NCBI RefSeq assembly: GCF_028858725.1
Contig: NC_084771.1
Span: 6,166,915-6,230,914, forward strand
Reading direction: 5' to 3'
DNA: 64,000 bases
Source of the DNA: Colius striatus
Lineage: Eukaryota > Chordata > Aves > Coliiformes > Coliidae
Below, piece by piece: positions 25,676 through 35,420 of this stretch. Each line of letters starts with the position of its first letter. The stretch's first letter is position 1. The translations under genes and the position numbers were made by a program. The notes beneath the pieces were generated by a model. The model had not been told where the DNA came from and searched no databases. It saw only the letters and a program-made list of their open reading frames with translations.

Positions 25676-28354
25676 ACGTCTTTCAGCATCTTCTGGAACA
25701 AAATGTTACAGGGTGTGTAATGCTTTTCCTGCAGCATGCAGGCTGACACAGGCAGTGCTTTCCATCCTGAGCCTGCCTACAGCATCCAGCAGTCATGAGC
25801 CTGCAATCACCTGCACTGGGGAGTGTTGCTTATATCTGATAACAGGTACAGATGCACTGAGCTGATTGAAGTTTTTGCAACAGCCACTCTGCCCTGATGG
25901 TGCAGATTTGAGCTGCAGAGTTCATAGGGTCATCCCACCCTGCTGCAGTGAGCAGCATGCTCCTGTTACTCTGATGTGCTGGCCCAAGTGACATGGGTGC
26001 AAATGCTGGTCCTGATATAATTGTGCTATGGAGCCCTATGGGAATTTTTTTTCCCAAATTAGTCATCTGTAAAACAAGCAGAGTGGGGGTTTTTTTGGTA
26101 AGAATTACCTTTGCAAAGTACTTTCAGATGTAACATTGAAAGGGCTATGTAAGAACCAAGTAAAAAATAATATTAGATGCCAGGAAATATCCCACTGTAA
26201 AATGCAGAAGAATTAATCACTGTGCCTGAAAACCCCACAGTGAATTGCTCTCAAGGACACAGAATTTTGTAGGAGGCATGAATGGGAGTGGTTACTTGAG
26301 AAGATGCTCTGTGTGAAGTGGATTGTGTGCCACACTCGGCTGCAGTTGTCATGGCAAGTATTCATATTTCCCATAGCAACAGAACCAGTAAATAACTGCA
26401 TAAAAAGCTGCATTAAGTGACCAGGGCACAACTTCATTCTCTTATCATCATCCTTAACTTGAGCACTCTTCTGTAGATGAAACACTCCACCGAAAAAGCA
26501 AGCTTTCCCTTCGTTTCTGACATGTTTCCTCTTCATAGTTTCATTATGATTCAGCGGCGGTTGCTACGCCAGTGACACCGTCTGCGCCGCGCTGCGCTGC
26601 TGCGTGATGCCTCAATTAACTGGAGGAGATGATGACAGGGCTGCCAACCTGCAGCGAGTGCTGCTTTGGTAGCATTCTGTGCAAGTGCTGTCTAATGCAG
26701 GTCAACCAAAGTTCTGAAAGTGAAAGGACTGAAGCTCTACAGGAAAAACAAAAAGCACTTTTTAAAATGATTTTGGAACCTTCTCTCTCTCTCTCTTGTT
26801 TTTCCTCAGCTAACATCACTTGTTATTCTGCAAGCTGGCACCACCAGTGTTAAGGGCAGGCAGGTGTATTAAATGGGCAAGGTAACTAGGAGATTTCACT
26901 GTAACAGCAATGATGGTCCAAAGCAGGAGAGTCATTCACTTTAATGGAAAGGAATTTGTTGTAAGCCAACATTTTCCTGAACGGAGATTTGCAATGCTGT
27001 GAGAAGCCCTGGGCTCTGCTCTGCAGAACCGTGTTTGTGTGCTCTGCTGAATGCAAAATTGAGTACAAAGGTGGATGACGTCTGTGAGAAACACTGCAGC
27101 TTGACAGAAGTCAGTTAGTACAAAAACAACTAGGAACAACTTTTTTCTGGGGGAAAAATTCCCTAAAATAAATCAAAACAAACCAAAAACCTCTTCAGGC
27201 TCATGTTAACACCCTCAAATGTGCTGGGAAGGTGCTGCTTGTCTCCTCACAAAAGATAGGTGCAGCCCTCAATTAAGAAGGCACAGGTGGTTTCTTGATG
27301 TGGAGAGGACCACAGGATCTGTTGTTGCTAACAGTCAGGAGTACAATGGAGAGTCTTGGGGTCAGGGTGAGAACAGTAGCAGTAGTTAACTGCCCACATG
27401 GTTATTATCATATTGAGGCCAAGAGAAGAGGCAAGTTGTCCAAAGGAAAAAAAAATCAACCCATTTCCCACAGGTCTTGCTTCTGCAAATGTGTTCCAAG
27501 TATGACGAGCAAGTTCATTAGACAGCTCCTCTCTCTGGCCCCAGCCCCTCATTCACAAGCCCTGACCAAAACTGAACTTGATATTGCTGTTCAGATGAGG
27601 AAATGTCAACTATCTGGCATATTCATTTTCCATAGACACGCAAAAAATGCAGTCACTCACAGCTGCATCATAGAAACTGATTCCACAGGGTCAGTCAGAA
27701 CTTTGTTTCCATTTATTAGGACTGACTTTTTGCAACACTGCTTGTAGACAAAATCTGTCACATAACACAAATTTCTAGCAGCATACTCAATTCATTGATG
27801 GTGTTCAGCACCACCCCTGTGCCCAGAAAAAACGTGTATTTCTGTGAGTGGAAAGTGCAGTAACATCCCACACAGCTCTGAATACTTTTTGACACATTTC
27901 GGTATCATTTAGTGGTAAAACACAGTGATAAAGTGTTGCAGACTTGCAGTTTGACTTGCTTTTGTTTAGGTGTGAGCACACCAGCACAGCATCAGCAACA
28001 CAAGATGCTTTCAGTCCATCCTGCTCCCAGGGTAGTCTCTGCTAAATATCAGGCCACTTGTTTTATGTATTCATTAATTTCTTTAGAAGGTTTCTGCACT
28101 TTTAAACAAGACAGAAGGAAAGGAGTGGAAGTTACCCAAGAACTCTGTTGATTTTGGTGTGCTTGGGATCAAGGACACACATTTGCTTTCCTGTTGAATC
28201 CTGAAAGACCATCAAGGGAGGTGTTTGGAGACCTGTGCCCTGGGGCCTGTGCTCCTGGTTTCTGTCCTTTTTAGTGACTGGGTTGTCTTATCAGTGGTCC
28301 CTCCAGATGACTTGCCTGCTCAGTTCTTCTGAAGAGCCACTGGCTTGTGATTAA
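25676..28354. other. Gene-free stretch with a small CpG cluster
   Basis: No exon or transposon is recognised. A compact CpG-dense patch at about 26551-26607 stands out from its AT-rich surroundings, and a (CT)n run is at about 26783-26799. Confidence 0.4.
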
Positions 28355-28440
28355 TCATAGAATCACAGAATGGTAGGGTTTGGAAGGGACCTTTAGAGAT
28401 CATCTAGTCCAACCCTCCTGCTAAAGAAGCCACTGCTTGA
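28355..28440 (-). mobile_element. CR1 LINE 3' end, short fragment
   Basis: In reverse orientation, 'tcatagaatcacagaatggtaggg' is followed by the GGAAGGGACCTTTAGAGATC block and 'atctagtccaaccctcctgctaaag'. Only about 85 bases of the extreme 3' end were inserted. Confidence 0.93.
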
Positions 28441-31400
28441 CATTTATAATCTTGGCTGACTGTCAAACTGTGCCTGGTCTTTCCTCGGTGGTTAAGTACG
28501 TGCAACGGTTTGTGGTGGGCGAGTTTGCATGGTATCAGATCCATACACACACAGATACATACTGTTTTTTCAGTCTTTGCGAGTCAGAGGCAAGTGATAA
28601 AAGAACTCTCAGCCCTGTGGTCTTCTGAATGTAAATGCCTGTCTGCTTTCTAATGGGTCCTTCCATGCCTTTCAGTAGTCTTGATTTTAGTATCTTCTTG
28701 TACAAGCTGCAGAGCTAGGGAAGGACCACACCAGTCACTTTGTGTCGGAGAGGAAGGTTGTACTTCCCTTACAAAATAAAATCAGGCAATAGCTTCTCAG
28801 CAGCCTGTGTCACGTGGGTTTGCAGAGGCAAGTCTCCCCACCAGCACAGCTGCTTGGGAGGTGAGTGGGCCTGCAGGTCACAGCCATCCCAATGCCACGC
28901 TCCATCTCGGTTACGCACATCTGAAGGAGATTGGGATGTAGTTGGGAGCCCACTGGCTGCAGACAGTCCAGAGCAAAGGAGGTGAATATTGAGGAGACAG
29001 GTAGGAAGGTATAGATGGAGGCCTTCCCAAAACATTTTCTTTATCACTCACATGTGGAACTCAGGGGTCTGGTCAGACCCTGTTACAGTAGGAAGATGGA
29101 GTGACAAGGAGAGACTCCTCTCTGCCATGTTTGGCCAGGAGCACATGGCTTTTTGTCTTTGAGTCAGACATTGCTCCTCTAACCCATGATGTTGAAAACT
29201 CCGTCGGATATGATTGTTGACATTGCATTTGCTCTGGGTAAAGGCCAGGGAGGAGAACCAGTAACTTTTCAGTGCAAGGAGTGTTTTTTTCTGCAGAATT
29301 CCCAACTGCTATGTAGGGATCAAGTAACTAAGAATGGGCAAGTCCCACAGAGAAGCTTTAAAGTGTTACCACCTTGTATGAATAAAGGTTAGCGTCAACA
29401 GAAGCATAAACAGGAAAATCCATGTTTATCAATGTGGATTTGATGTGCTAATTAGTAACAACTGTGATTTATTAGGAAGGATGCACTTGTAGATGATGGA
29501 CAGTAATTCTGCACTGACTTGCCTGTTCTTTGCTGGAAATGGCTGTTGCCATTTCCATGTGCTCCCTCTGCCCATTTGTCCTCTGACTGATGAATTCATG
29601 AGGATTTGGGCCTTTAACATCATTATTATTTTCTATTTTATGTCTCTGTTCATAAGGCCCCTCAGTAGCTGATTATACTAATCAGAGGTGATTATTGCCT
29701 GAGCCCACTTAACCCATTTTTAAATGCAGCAGCCTGATTTTCAGTTCAGCACAGTCTCCAGAAGATATGAACCCAGCATCAAATAAAATTAATCCATAGG
29801 TACATTATTCTATGGGATCAAGCTAAAATGTGGTCAAAGAGCTTTAGAGTCAGGATATAGGCAGTAGGTGGGAGCCATGTTCTTGTTTGTGCAATTTTTT
29901 TCCCCCACTTCTTTGGCAGAATAACAGACCACAAGAATACTTATCAGAGGATATTTTACTGGGGTTAAGACAGAACATCTTATCTGTTATAAAAATAATA
30001 ATTATTCTTGAATCTACAGTCAGCCACATTAAAAGTGTCTTTTTGCTCCTTTTCCTGGCCAGATCTGACTTGGATACCTCTCATGTTTTCAAACAAATAC
30101 ATTTATCTGGCTATGATATTGCTCCAGCACAAGGAAATACAAGCCTTAGACACACACAAATCTAGACTATCAACCTTGCCTCTACAAGAACTATCTTAAA
30201 CCATTTTCTACAAAATAGGGTGCTGAATGATGGAAATGAAAATATTCCAGTTGATTCTCAAAAGCTTGGGTGGGATTTTGTCTTAACTGATGATTAACTC
30301 ATTTATATTCCTAATCCTTTAAAGCAGTTGCATGAAGATTCAGAGATGCTGGGTAGCACAGTAAGTAGCTCCTTCCAGCCCACGGGGACGTGTGATTTTA
30401 TGTTACAGCGGAAATCTTGTTCACACTGGAGTAAATGTGGTTTTTGCTCTGCCTTTAATGGAGTGTCCATTCCTTTTTCTGAACTTGAATGAGAATGAGA
30501 TTTTACCCATCTTCTCACATGACTGTGGTGCAAAACAGGTTTATTTTTCAGTCTTTTTAAAGAGGGAAAATGAAGGTGAAACTATATAAGCCCTGAGAAC
30601 AGATGCATCATCAGAAGGAGGAGGACTCTAGTGCTGGAAACAGAGATGTGAGCTTTAACCCTGCAGTACAGCAGCAGTACCGCAGGATGCCTGAAAATCT
30701 CCTGTGAAGCTTGAGGGGTTGTTTTACAGGTGACAGAGTTATGCCTGCCCAAAATGCACTTCCTTCTTCCCACCACAAGCACAGGGGGTGTTTGGGATTA
30801 GGTCTTAATACTATAGAAAGGAGAGTGCAGTGCTGTTTCCAAGATCTTCCAGTGAAACCTGAGAATGCATAAACATAAGGAATTGCAGGGAGAGAGTTCC
30901 ACAAAGGCAAACTCTAGGGCACTGTATTCTTATGTTGCAAGTGAATGTGACTAAAATATTCCAGAAACTTCAACTATATTCTTTAAATTACATCCAGTAA
31001 TGACTAATTCATCTCCCAACTTTGATTTTGTTGGATAACCAAAACCATCATTCAGAGGCAAGAATTTAATCCACAGAAAATTCTGTCCTCAGAGAAGATC
31101 AAAGTGAGTCCTGTGGTGTTAAGCACACACCTACAGGACTCGATCCTGAAAAAAACCCTGAGAATGTGTTTCAATCAGCCTGTCCCTGGTTCCCATGCAT
31201 TAACCTAAGCCCCTGCCCAAATGTTTTCAGCGCCAGGATCAAGTACCTGTGGAGATCTCCACAGTGGGAGAGCAGAGGTCCGAAAAGGTAGCAAGCAAAT
31301 GTGTGAGAAGCCCAGGATGGCAATGCTTACTCATTCCTCTGCATCTACCAATGCTACAGTAAAAGATTGAAAGTCTCTTGGGTGATATAAATACGTGAGA

Positions 31401-32141
31401 TAGGTGCGTACACTAGAACACAAAGGTGAAATGGCCCTGTTTATCAGGCACAATTAAAATGAACAGAGGATGACTAATAAAAAGGCAGTTTAAAATCTTT
31501 ACATGCCACAGTGTCAAGGCAACAGTGTTGTGCAATAGCACTGACACAATTAAGCTGTGTCCCTGCTTTGGGCAGTGCTGGGATCTGGGCTCACTGCGCT
31601 CCCATGGCGGGTGCTGGGTGTGTTCTGCCACTTCAACTCTCTGCTCACAGTCACAGCCCCGACCCACAGCGAAACCCACACACAGCCAGCCTCCTCGGAC
31701 CAAGGCAAGGGTATTTTTTTTCCACTATCTTGTCTCTATTCCTCTTTTTCCTTTTGCTTTGTGTAATCCCAAGCTTCATGGCTACTGCTGTGTGAAAAGA
31801 AAGATCATAATGTCAAATGTCTCACTCACTCTGGAGCGAGGCAGATCTGAGGTGCCTGATCTTGTACAGGAGCCGGTGCATGGCTCAGCACTGAGCAATG
31901 CAAACGTTGCCTGTATCACTTTTTGCAGTATGTAATTTAGAGGCTAGTTTGGATAACTCTTTACTCGGGGTGAAAGATTGTACATGGAAGTGTGATCTTG
32001 CAAAATACAGCCCAAGCTATCCTTCTGTTTCTTCATTTAATTAGGTTACTCCTTAACAGCGCCTGACAGGCTGCAGGATTGCCCAGTCTGCTGGGTGAGT
32101 GCAGCAGGGACAGGCTGGTTTAGATAGATATATTGAGAGAT
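28441..32141. other. Gene-free stretch
   Basis: No exon or repeat is recognised. There is a CACGTG E-box at 28811-28816 and a perfect 18-base palindrome at 31247-31264. An AT-rich patch with TAATTA-like cores at about 29400-29720 could be regulatory, but nothing beyond composition supports that. Confidence 0.4.
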
Positions 32142-32306
32142 ATAGAATAATAAAATCATGGAATGGTCTGGGTTGGAAAGGGTCTCTAGAGCTCATGCAG
32201 TCCAAACCCCTCCATCAGGTCACACAGGAACACATCCAGGTGGGTTTGGAAACCTCCAGAAAGGAGACTCCACACCCTCCCTGGGCAGCCTGTGCCAGGG
32301 CTCTGT
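32142..32306 (-). mobile_element. CR1 LINE 3' fragment
   Basis: In reverse orientation, a degraded octamer tract (atagaataataaaatcatggaatgg) precedes 'gggttggaaagggtctctagagctcatgcagtcc'. Then come 'gtcacacaggaacacatccaggtgggttt' and 'gagactccacaccctccctgggcagcctgtgccagggctc'. It is about 165 bases long and noncoding. Confidence 0.93.
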
Positions 32307-34149
32307 AGATATATAGAGCTATACAGATACTCTTTGCTGTTCTTATTTTCTGGCCAAAACCAGGAAGGTTTTATTGCTGCTGGCATGTCTTTGCAACACA
32401 GTATTGTTAAAAACTGGTAATATAAACAAATCTGAGGCTATGCCAACTACTGCAGAGTACACCAAAGCTGCCCAGCGCCACAGCCTGCTGAGCAACATGG
32501 CAATTGTGCCATGTCACAAATGTTGGCTTCCCTGTTCGCCTTTATCTTTTGGAGAGATCTTAGGGGAGAGTGTATTTGAAGGATCCTAGTAGAGAATGTG
32601 TTCCTATAAATGAGATAATTAGAGTGATCAACACAAAAACTCTTCTAGCATTGCTGTAAGAGGAGTGGCCCCTGTGTTCACCCAACTTGCTGGCCCTGCC
32701 TTGCCAGGAGCTGCAGTGGAGTTGGTGAAAACACTTCAAATAAAAAAAAAATGCTTCAGTTTCTGGTCAGAAAATCATATTGTTACAATTAACATGGAAA
32801 GTGGTGTATCTGAGTGTTTTGCTTTATTAGAAGAGAGTGTTGATGCTGTTTGCTGTGCCTGCCAGCCTCGCAGGATGGGGGTGGCTGTGGAAGTGTCTTG
32901 GGCACAGACCTGGCTGGGTACCACTCAGGACAATGACTGTGGCACTTGATACCTCCAGGGGAAACCTGCCCCAGCCTCAGCCCAGCCTCTCAGGGCCACA
33001 TCCTGCCTCTGCTGCTCACAGCATCCATCTGGGTGTGCTTGAGCTGACGTGCCTCAGCTACAGAACATGGTATTCTCTTTATTCCTGATCTAAATGTGTG
33101 CCTGCATGCCCATTCTACACAGGCAATGGCATCCTCTCTGGCCATCCCTCGGGTGACAGGGTTGTGCTGCAGGCTGCACACACACCCCTTAACTCAGGTC
33201 AAAAGGGAGAGAAATACCACATTTGATACCTATTTGCACCTTGCCTGGAAGTGGACAAGAAAGATTTTTCCCACGTGAACATGGGAAGCATTGCTGTGTT
33301 TCATGGGAGAAGGCTGCATGCCTCCAAAACCCACTCAAAGTGAGAACATAAGATTTGCCACTTGTGGCAGCCAGTACAACCATGCTATTTGCTTTCCCTC
33401 TAGTAAGAAAGAAAATAAGTAACATTAATTGCATGCAAAGGTGCCCTTTCTCTTCTCTATCAGTCACAGCTGATATTCCTCAGGGCTATTGCAGCAATAG
33501 CATCACTTCCCTTTCCCCAGTGGCATCAGGTTTATATTAAAAACCCCATAGCAAAGCCTTTTGTTCACTGTCTCCTTTTTGGTTTTGCTTTTGTCTCTCA
33601 TGCTGTGCTTTGGAGCACTGATATGTGTAGGGGACAGGGCCATACTCCCATCCCCCAGCAGAGTGAGGTCTGGGAGAAGAACAGAAGTTTTAGTTGAGCA
33701 AAAAAAAAGCCAGAAGTCAGATATGCCAAGTGTAGGAAAAGGCTACTAGGCAAGGATGTGCTCCCTGGAGGAGCAGATCTCACAGCATTACACAGATTGA
33801 GAAGCAGCTTTCCAAGAAGAGTTGAAAGGAAAAAAGAAGAAAATATCCACAAAAAATATATCTAACTTGTTAGTACCAGACAGCACACCCAGTTTTGGAA
33901 GGGTGCAGCTGTTTGAAGCAGCCCAGGGCCTGGGTCAGGGACTCAAGTGGTTCCCCCAGCCCTGCATTGCCCTGGGTCTCCCCATCTGTGGCACAAACCA
34001 CTGCCCCCAGCCAGTGGCAATCTCCCCAGGCAGTACCCCAGAAAGGGGGATGCTAGAAACTTGTCTTGATGCCACAGCTGTTGGTGCCTACTGCTTCCAG
34101 AAACAAGAGGTAGAAATCAAATTCCTGGCAATCAGCGCTAGTGAATGAC
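32307..34149. other. Gene-free sequence upstream of the CpG island
   Basis: No exon or repeat is recognised. A CACGTG E-box lies at 33272-33277, about 2 kb upstream of the presumed NPAS2 first exon, which makes it the canonical E-box nearest to that promoter that I noticed. Confidence 0.4.
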
Positions 34150-34378
34150 ACAAGTGAGGAGCGTTCACACCTCAGGCTCTCCGGGGCTCCCGGGGCAGGG
34201 CCGGCCGGACCTGCAGCCTCCTGCCTCGGTCGCCCGGAGCAGGGCACGGTTGTGGTCGCGAGAAGGGGAAAGGGAGCAAACCCATCGTCCTCGGAGAGGA
34301 GGGAAAATAACTACGGTAGAGAAAGGGAAGAAAAAAAGCCCAGTCGTACGAGGAAGGAAGCAGCAAATGCTAAATCGG

Positions 34379-34385
34379 TGACTCA
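34379..34385. promoter_or_regulatory. AP-1 core site (TGACTCA)
   Basis: A perfect TGACTCA consensus lies at the upstream shoulder of the CpG island, about 1 kb from the proposed exon 1 donor. A seven-base match is expected by chance in a window of this size, so functional use is only a possibility. Confidence 0.35.
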
Positions 34386-34626
34386 TGGGATGGGGTGACT
34401 AAGCCCGTCAAAGCACAGCTCGCGTCGGGCACGGAATCAGTGCCGAACGCCTCGCGGGGAATGCGGGAAGGTTGCGGGCCCCGGGCGGGGGGCTGAGGGC
34501 GCGCCGGGCCGGGCCTCGCTCCCCTCCGCAGAGGCGGGCCGGGGGGGAAAGGAACGGCTGATGTGGGACGGGCTCCGCGGCCGAATCCGTCCCCGCGGCC
34601 GCCGGTGCTGCGCGGAGCGGCGGCGC

Positions 34627-34636
34627 TGACCTACTT
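34627..34636 (-). promoter_or_regulatory. Candidate ROR/REV-ERB response element
   Basis: The minus strand reads AAGTAGGTCA. This fits the monomeric ROR/REV-ERB site, an A/T-rich 5' extension followed by [A/G]GGTCA, at all but the outermost extension base. Mammalian NPAS2 is known to be controlled by ROR and REV-ERB receptors through such elements, so finding one in the presumed promoter is coherent. It lies about 720 bases upstream of the proposed exon 1 donor. Confidence 0.45.
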
Positions 34637-34680
34637 CCCCGCGGCTCGTCCCGCCGGACGGCACCGCCGCTCCCCGGACA

Positions 34681-34739
34681 CCTGCCCTGCCGTGCCCTGC
34701 CCCGCTGTGCCCTGCCCTGCCCTGCCCCGGCCCGGCCCA
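34681..34739. repeat. CCCTG pentamer array
   Basis: A degenerate tandem array of CCCTG units (cctgccctgccgtgccctg and onward), with substitutions to CCGTG, CCCCG and CCCGG, sits inside the CpG island. It directly precedes the unit-rich 34823-34998 minisatellite. It is probably length-variable between individuals. Confidence 0.85.
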
Positions 34740-34822
34740 GCATCGGCTCCGAGCTCCGCGCCCGCGGCGGACGCGCTGCTTTCTGCGCCCCTCTGCGCGC
34801 GTTCCGCCCCCGCGCCCTGCCC

Positions 34823-34998
34823 GCGCTGCGCGGGAAGGCGGTGCGTGTGCGATGCGGTGCGTGTGCGATGCGCTGCGCGGGAAGGCGCTGCGAGTGCGAT
34901 GCGATGCGATGCGGTGCGTGTGCGATGCGGTGCGGTGCGCGGGAATGCGGTGCGTGTGCGATGCGCTGCGCGGGAAGGCGGTGCGGGTGCGGTGCGTG
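34823..34998. repeat. GC-rich minisatellite in the CpG island
   Basis: About 176 bases are built from two interleaved motifs, GCGCTGCGCGGGAAGGCG and GTGCGTGTGCGATGCG, in a repeat of roughly 31 bases. Longer and shorter variants occur, including a run of GATGC units at 34897-34910. It contains many CpGs and several ATGs, and alternating pyrimidine-purine stretches (GTGCGTGTGCG) of the kind that can adopt Z-DNA. Its open frames are artefacts of the repeat. Confidence 0.85.
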
Positions 34999-35034
34999 TA
35001 CTCGGTTACCACCGGCCCGCCGCTGCCGCCGGCA

Positions 35035-35057
35035 GGGGGGAGGTGGGGAGGGGGGCG
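35035..35057 (+). other. G-quadruplex motif
   Basis: Runs of six, four and six G with loops of one to four bases, plus a trailing GG, lie within about 23 bases. This satisfies a quadruplex-forming pattern if the long runs are split. It sits about 300 bases upstream of the proposed exon 1 donor. Quadruplexes are common in CpG-island promoters. Confidence 0.55.
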
Positions 35058-35233
35058 GAGCGCGCCTGTGCAGTGCCAGGAGGCCGGGCTCAGCCCGCCG
35101 CCGCGTTACACAACCGGCCGCCGCAATAGGCGAGTTTCACAAGTCCCGCCGTCGCTCGCCGGTAGCCTGCGCCCACCCACCCATCCACTACCCCCCGCCA
35201 GCCCTGCCCCTCGCCCTGCCCGCCGCTCGTGCC

Positions 35234-35320
35234 ATGTCTCCTCCGGGCAGCGGGACGCCGGGGCGGGCGGTAACCCCGGGCGCCGGGGGGGCACGGCGCC
35301 GGGGCTGGGCATGGCACTGA
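35234..35320 (+). other. Upstream ORF 1, 28 codons
   Basis: The ATG is in a reasonable context (GCCATGT) and opens a 28-residue frame rich in Gly, Pro, Arg and Ala that ends with TGA at 35318-35320. If exon 1 is spliced at 35352 to exon 2 at 59502, this frame is the same as NPAS2. Its TGA would then be an in-frame stop upstream of the NPAS2 ATG, supporting residue 1 as assigned. Translation is unproven and depends on transcription starting upstream of 35234. Confidence 0.35.
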
Positions 35321-35349
35321 GAGCGGCTCCGGGACGCGCATCCTTCTAG
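35311..35349 (+). other. Upstream ORF 2, 12 codons
   Basis: ATG in a good context (GGGCATGG, G at +4) encodes MALRAAPGRASF and stops at TAG, three bases before the proposed donor. It overlaps the end of upstream ORF 1 in a different frame. If the exon is real, this small complete uORF would reduce initiation at the NPAS2 ATG. Confidence 0.35.
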
Positions 35350-35397
35350 ACGGTACGTGCGGCCCTGCGGCGGGGCCGCGGCTGCCGCGGACCCCCG

Positions 35398-35420
35398 CGG
35401 GGTGTGGGGGTGAGGGGGGG
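35398..35420 (+). other. G-quadruplex motif just inside intron 1
   Basis: Clustered G runs (GGGG, then GGGGG, then GGGGGGG, with TGT and TGA loops) lie about 45 bases after the proposed exon 1 donor. This is a typical position for first-intron quadruplexes, which often flank CpG-island promoters. The structure is predicted from sequence only. Confidence 0.5.

Larger units (their letters stand above)
35234..35352 (+). other. NPAS2: Putative NPAS2 untranslated exon 1, 3' part
   Basis: The strongest splice donor I see in the downstream half of the CpG island is ACG|GTACGT, with the exon ending at 35352. The 5' boundary is unknown and the start given is only the first ATG considered. Joining it to the acceptor at 59501 gives an untranslated leader with an in-frame stop before the NPAS2 ATG. 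Weaker donors (GAG|GTGAGG near 35655) are alternatives. Transcript evidence would be needed to fix this exon. Confidence 0.4.

Noticed and set aside
34437..35012. Long minus-strand open frame (191 codons) with repeated His-Arg-Thr-Ser type residues
   Set aside because: It is a translation of the GC-rich minisatellite, where lack of AT-rich stop codons makes long frames likely. It has no domain or splice support.
34563..35349. Three long + strand frames in the CpG island
   Set aside because: They read the CCCTG array and the minisatellite in different frames. Only the short terminal segments after 35234 and 35311 are considered, as uORFs.
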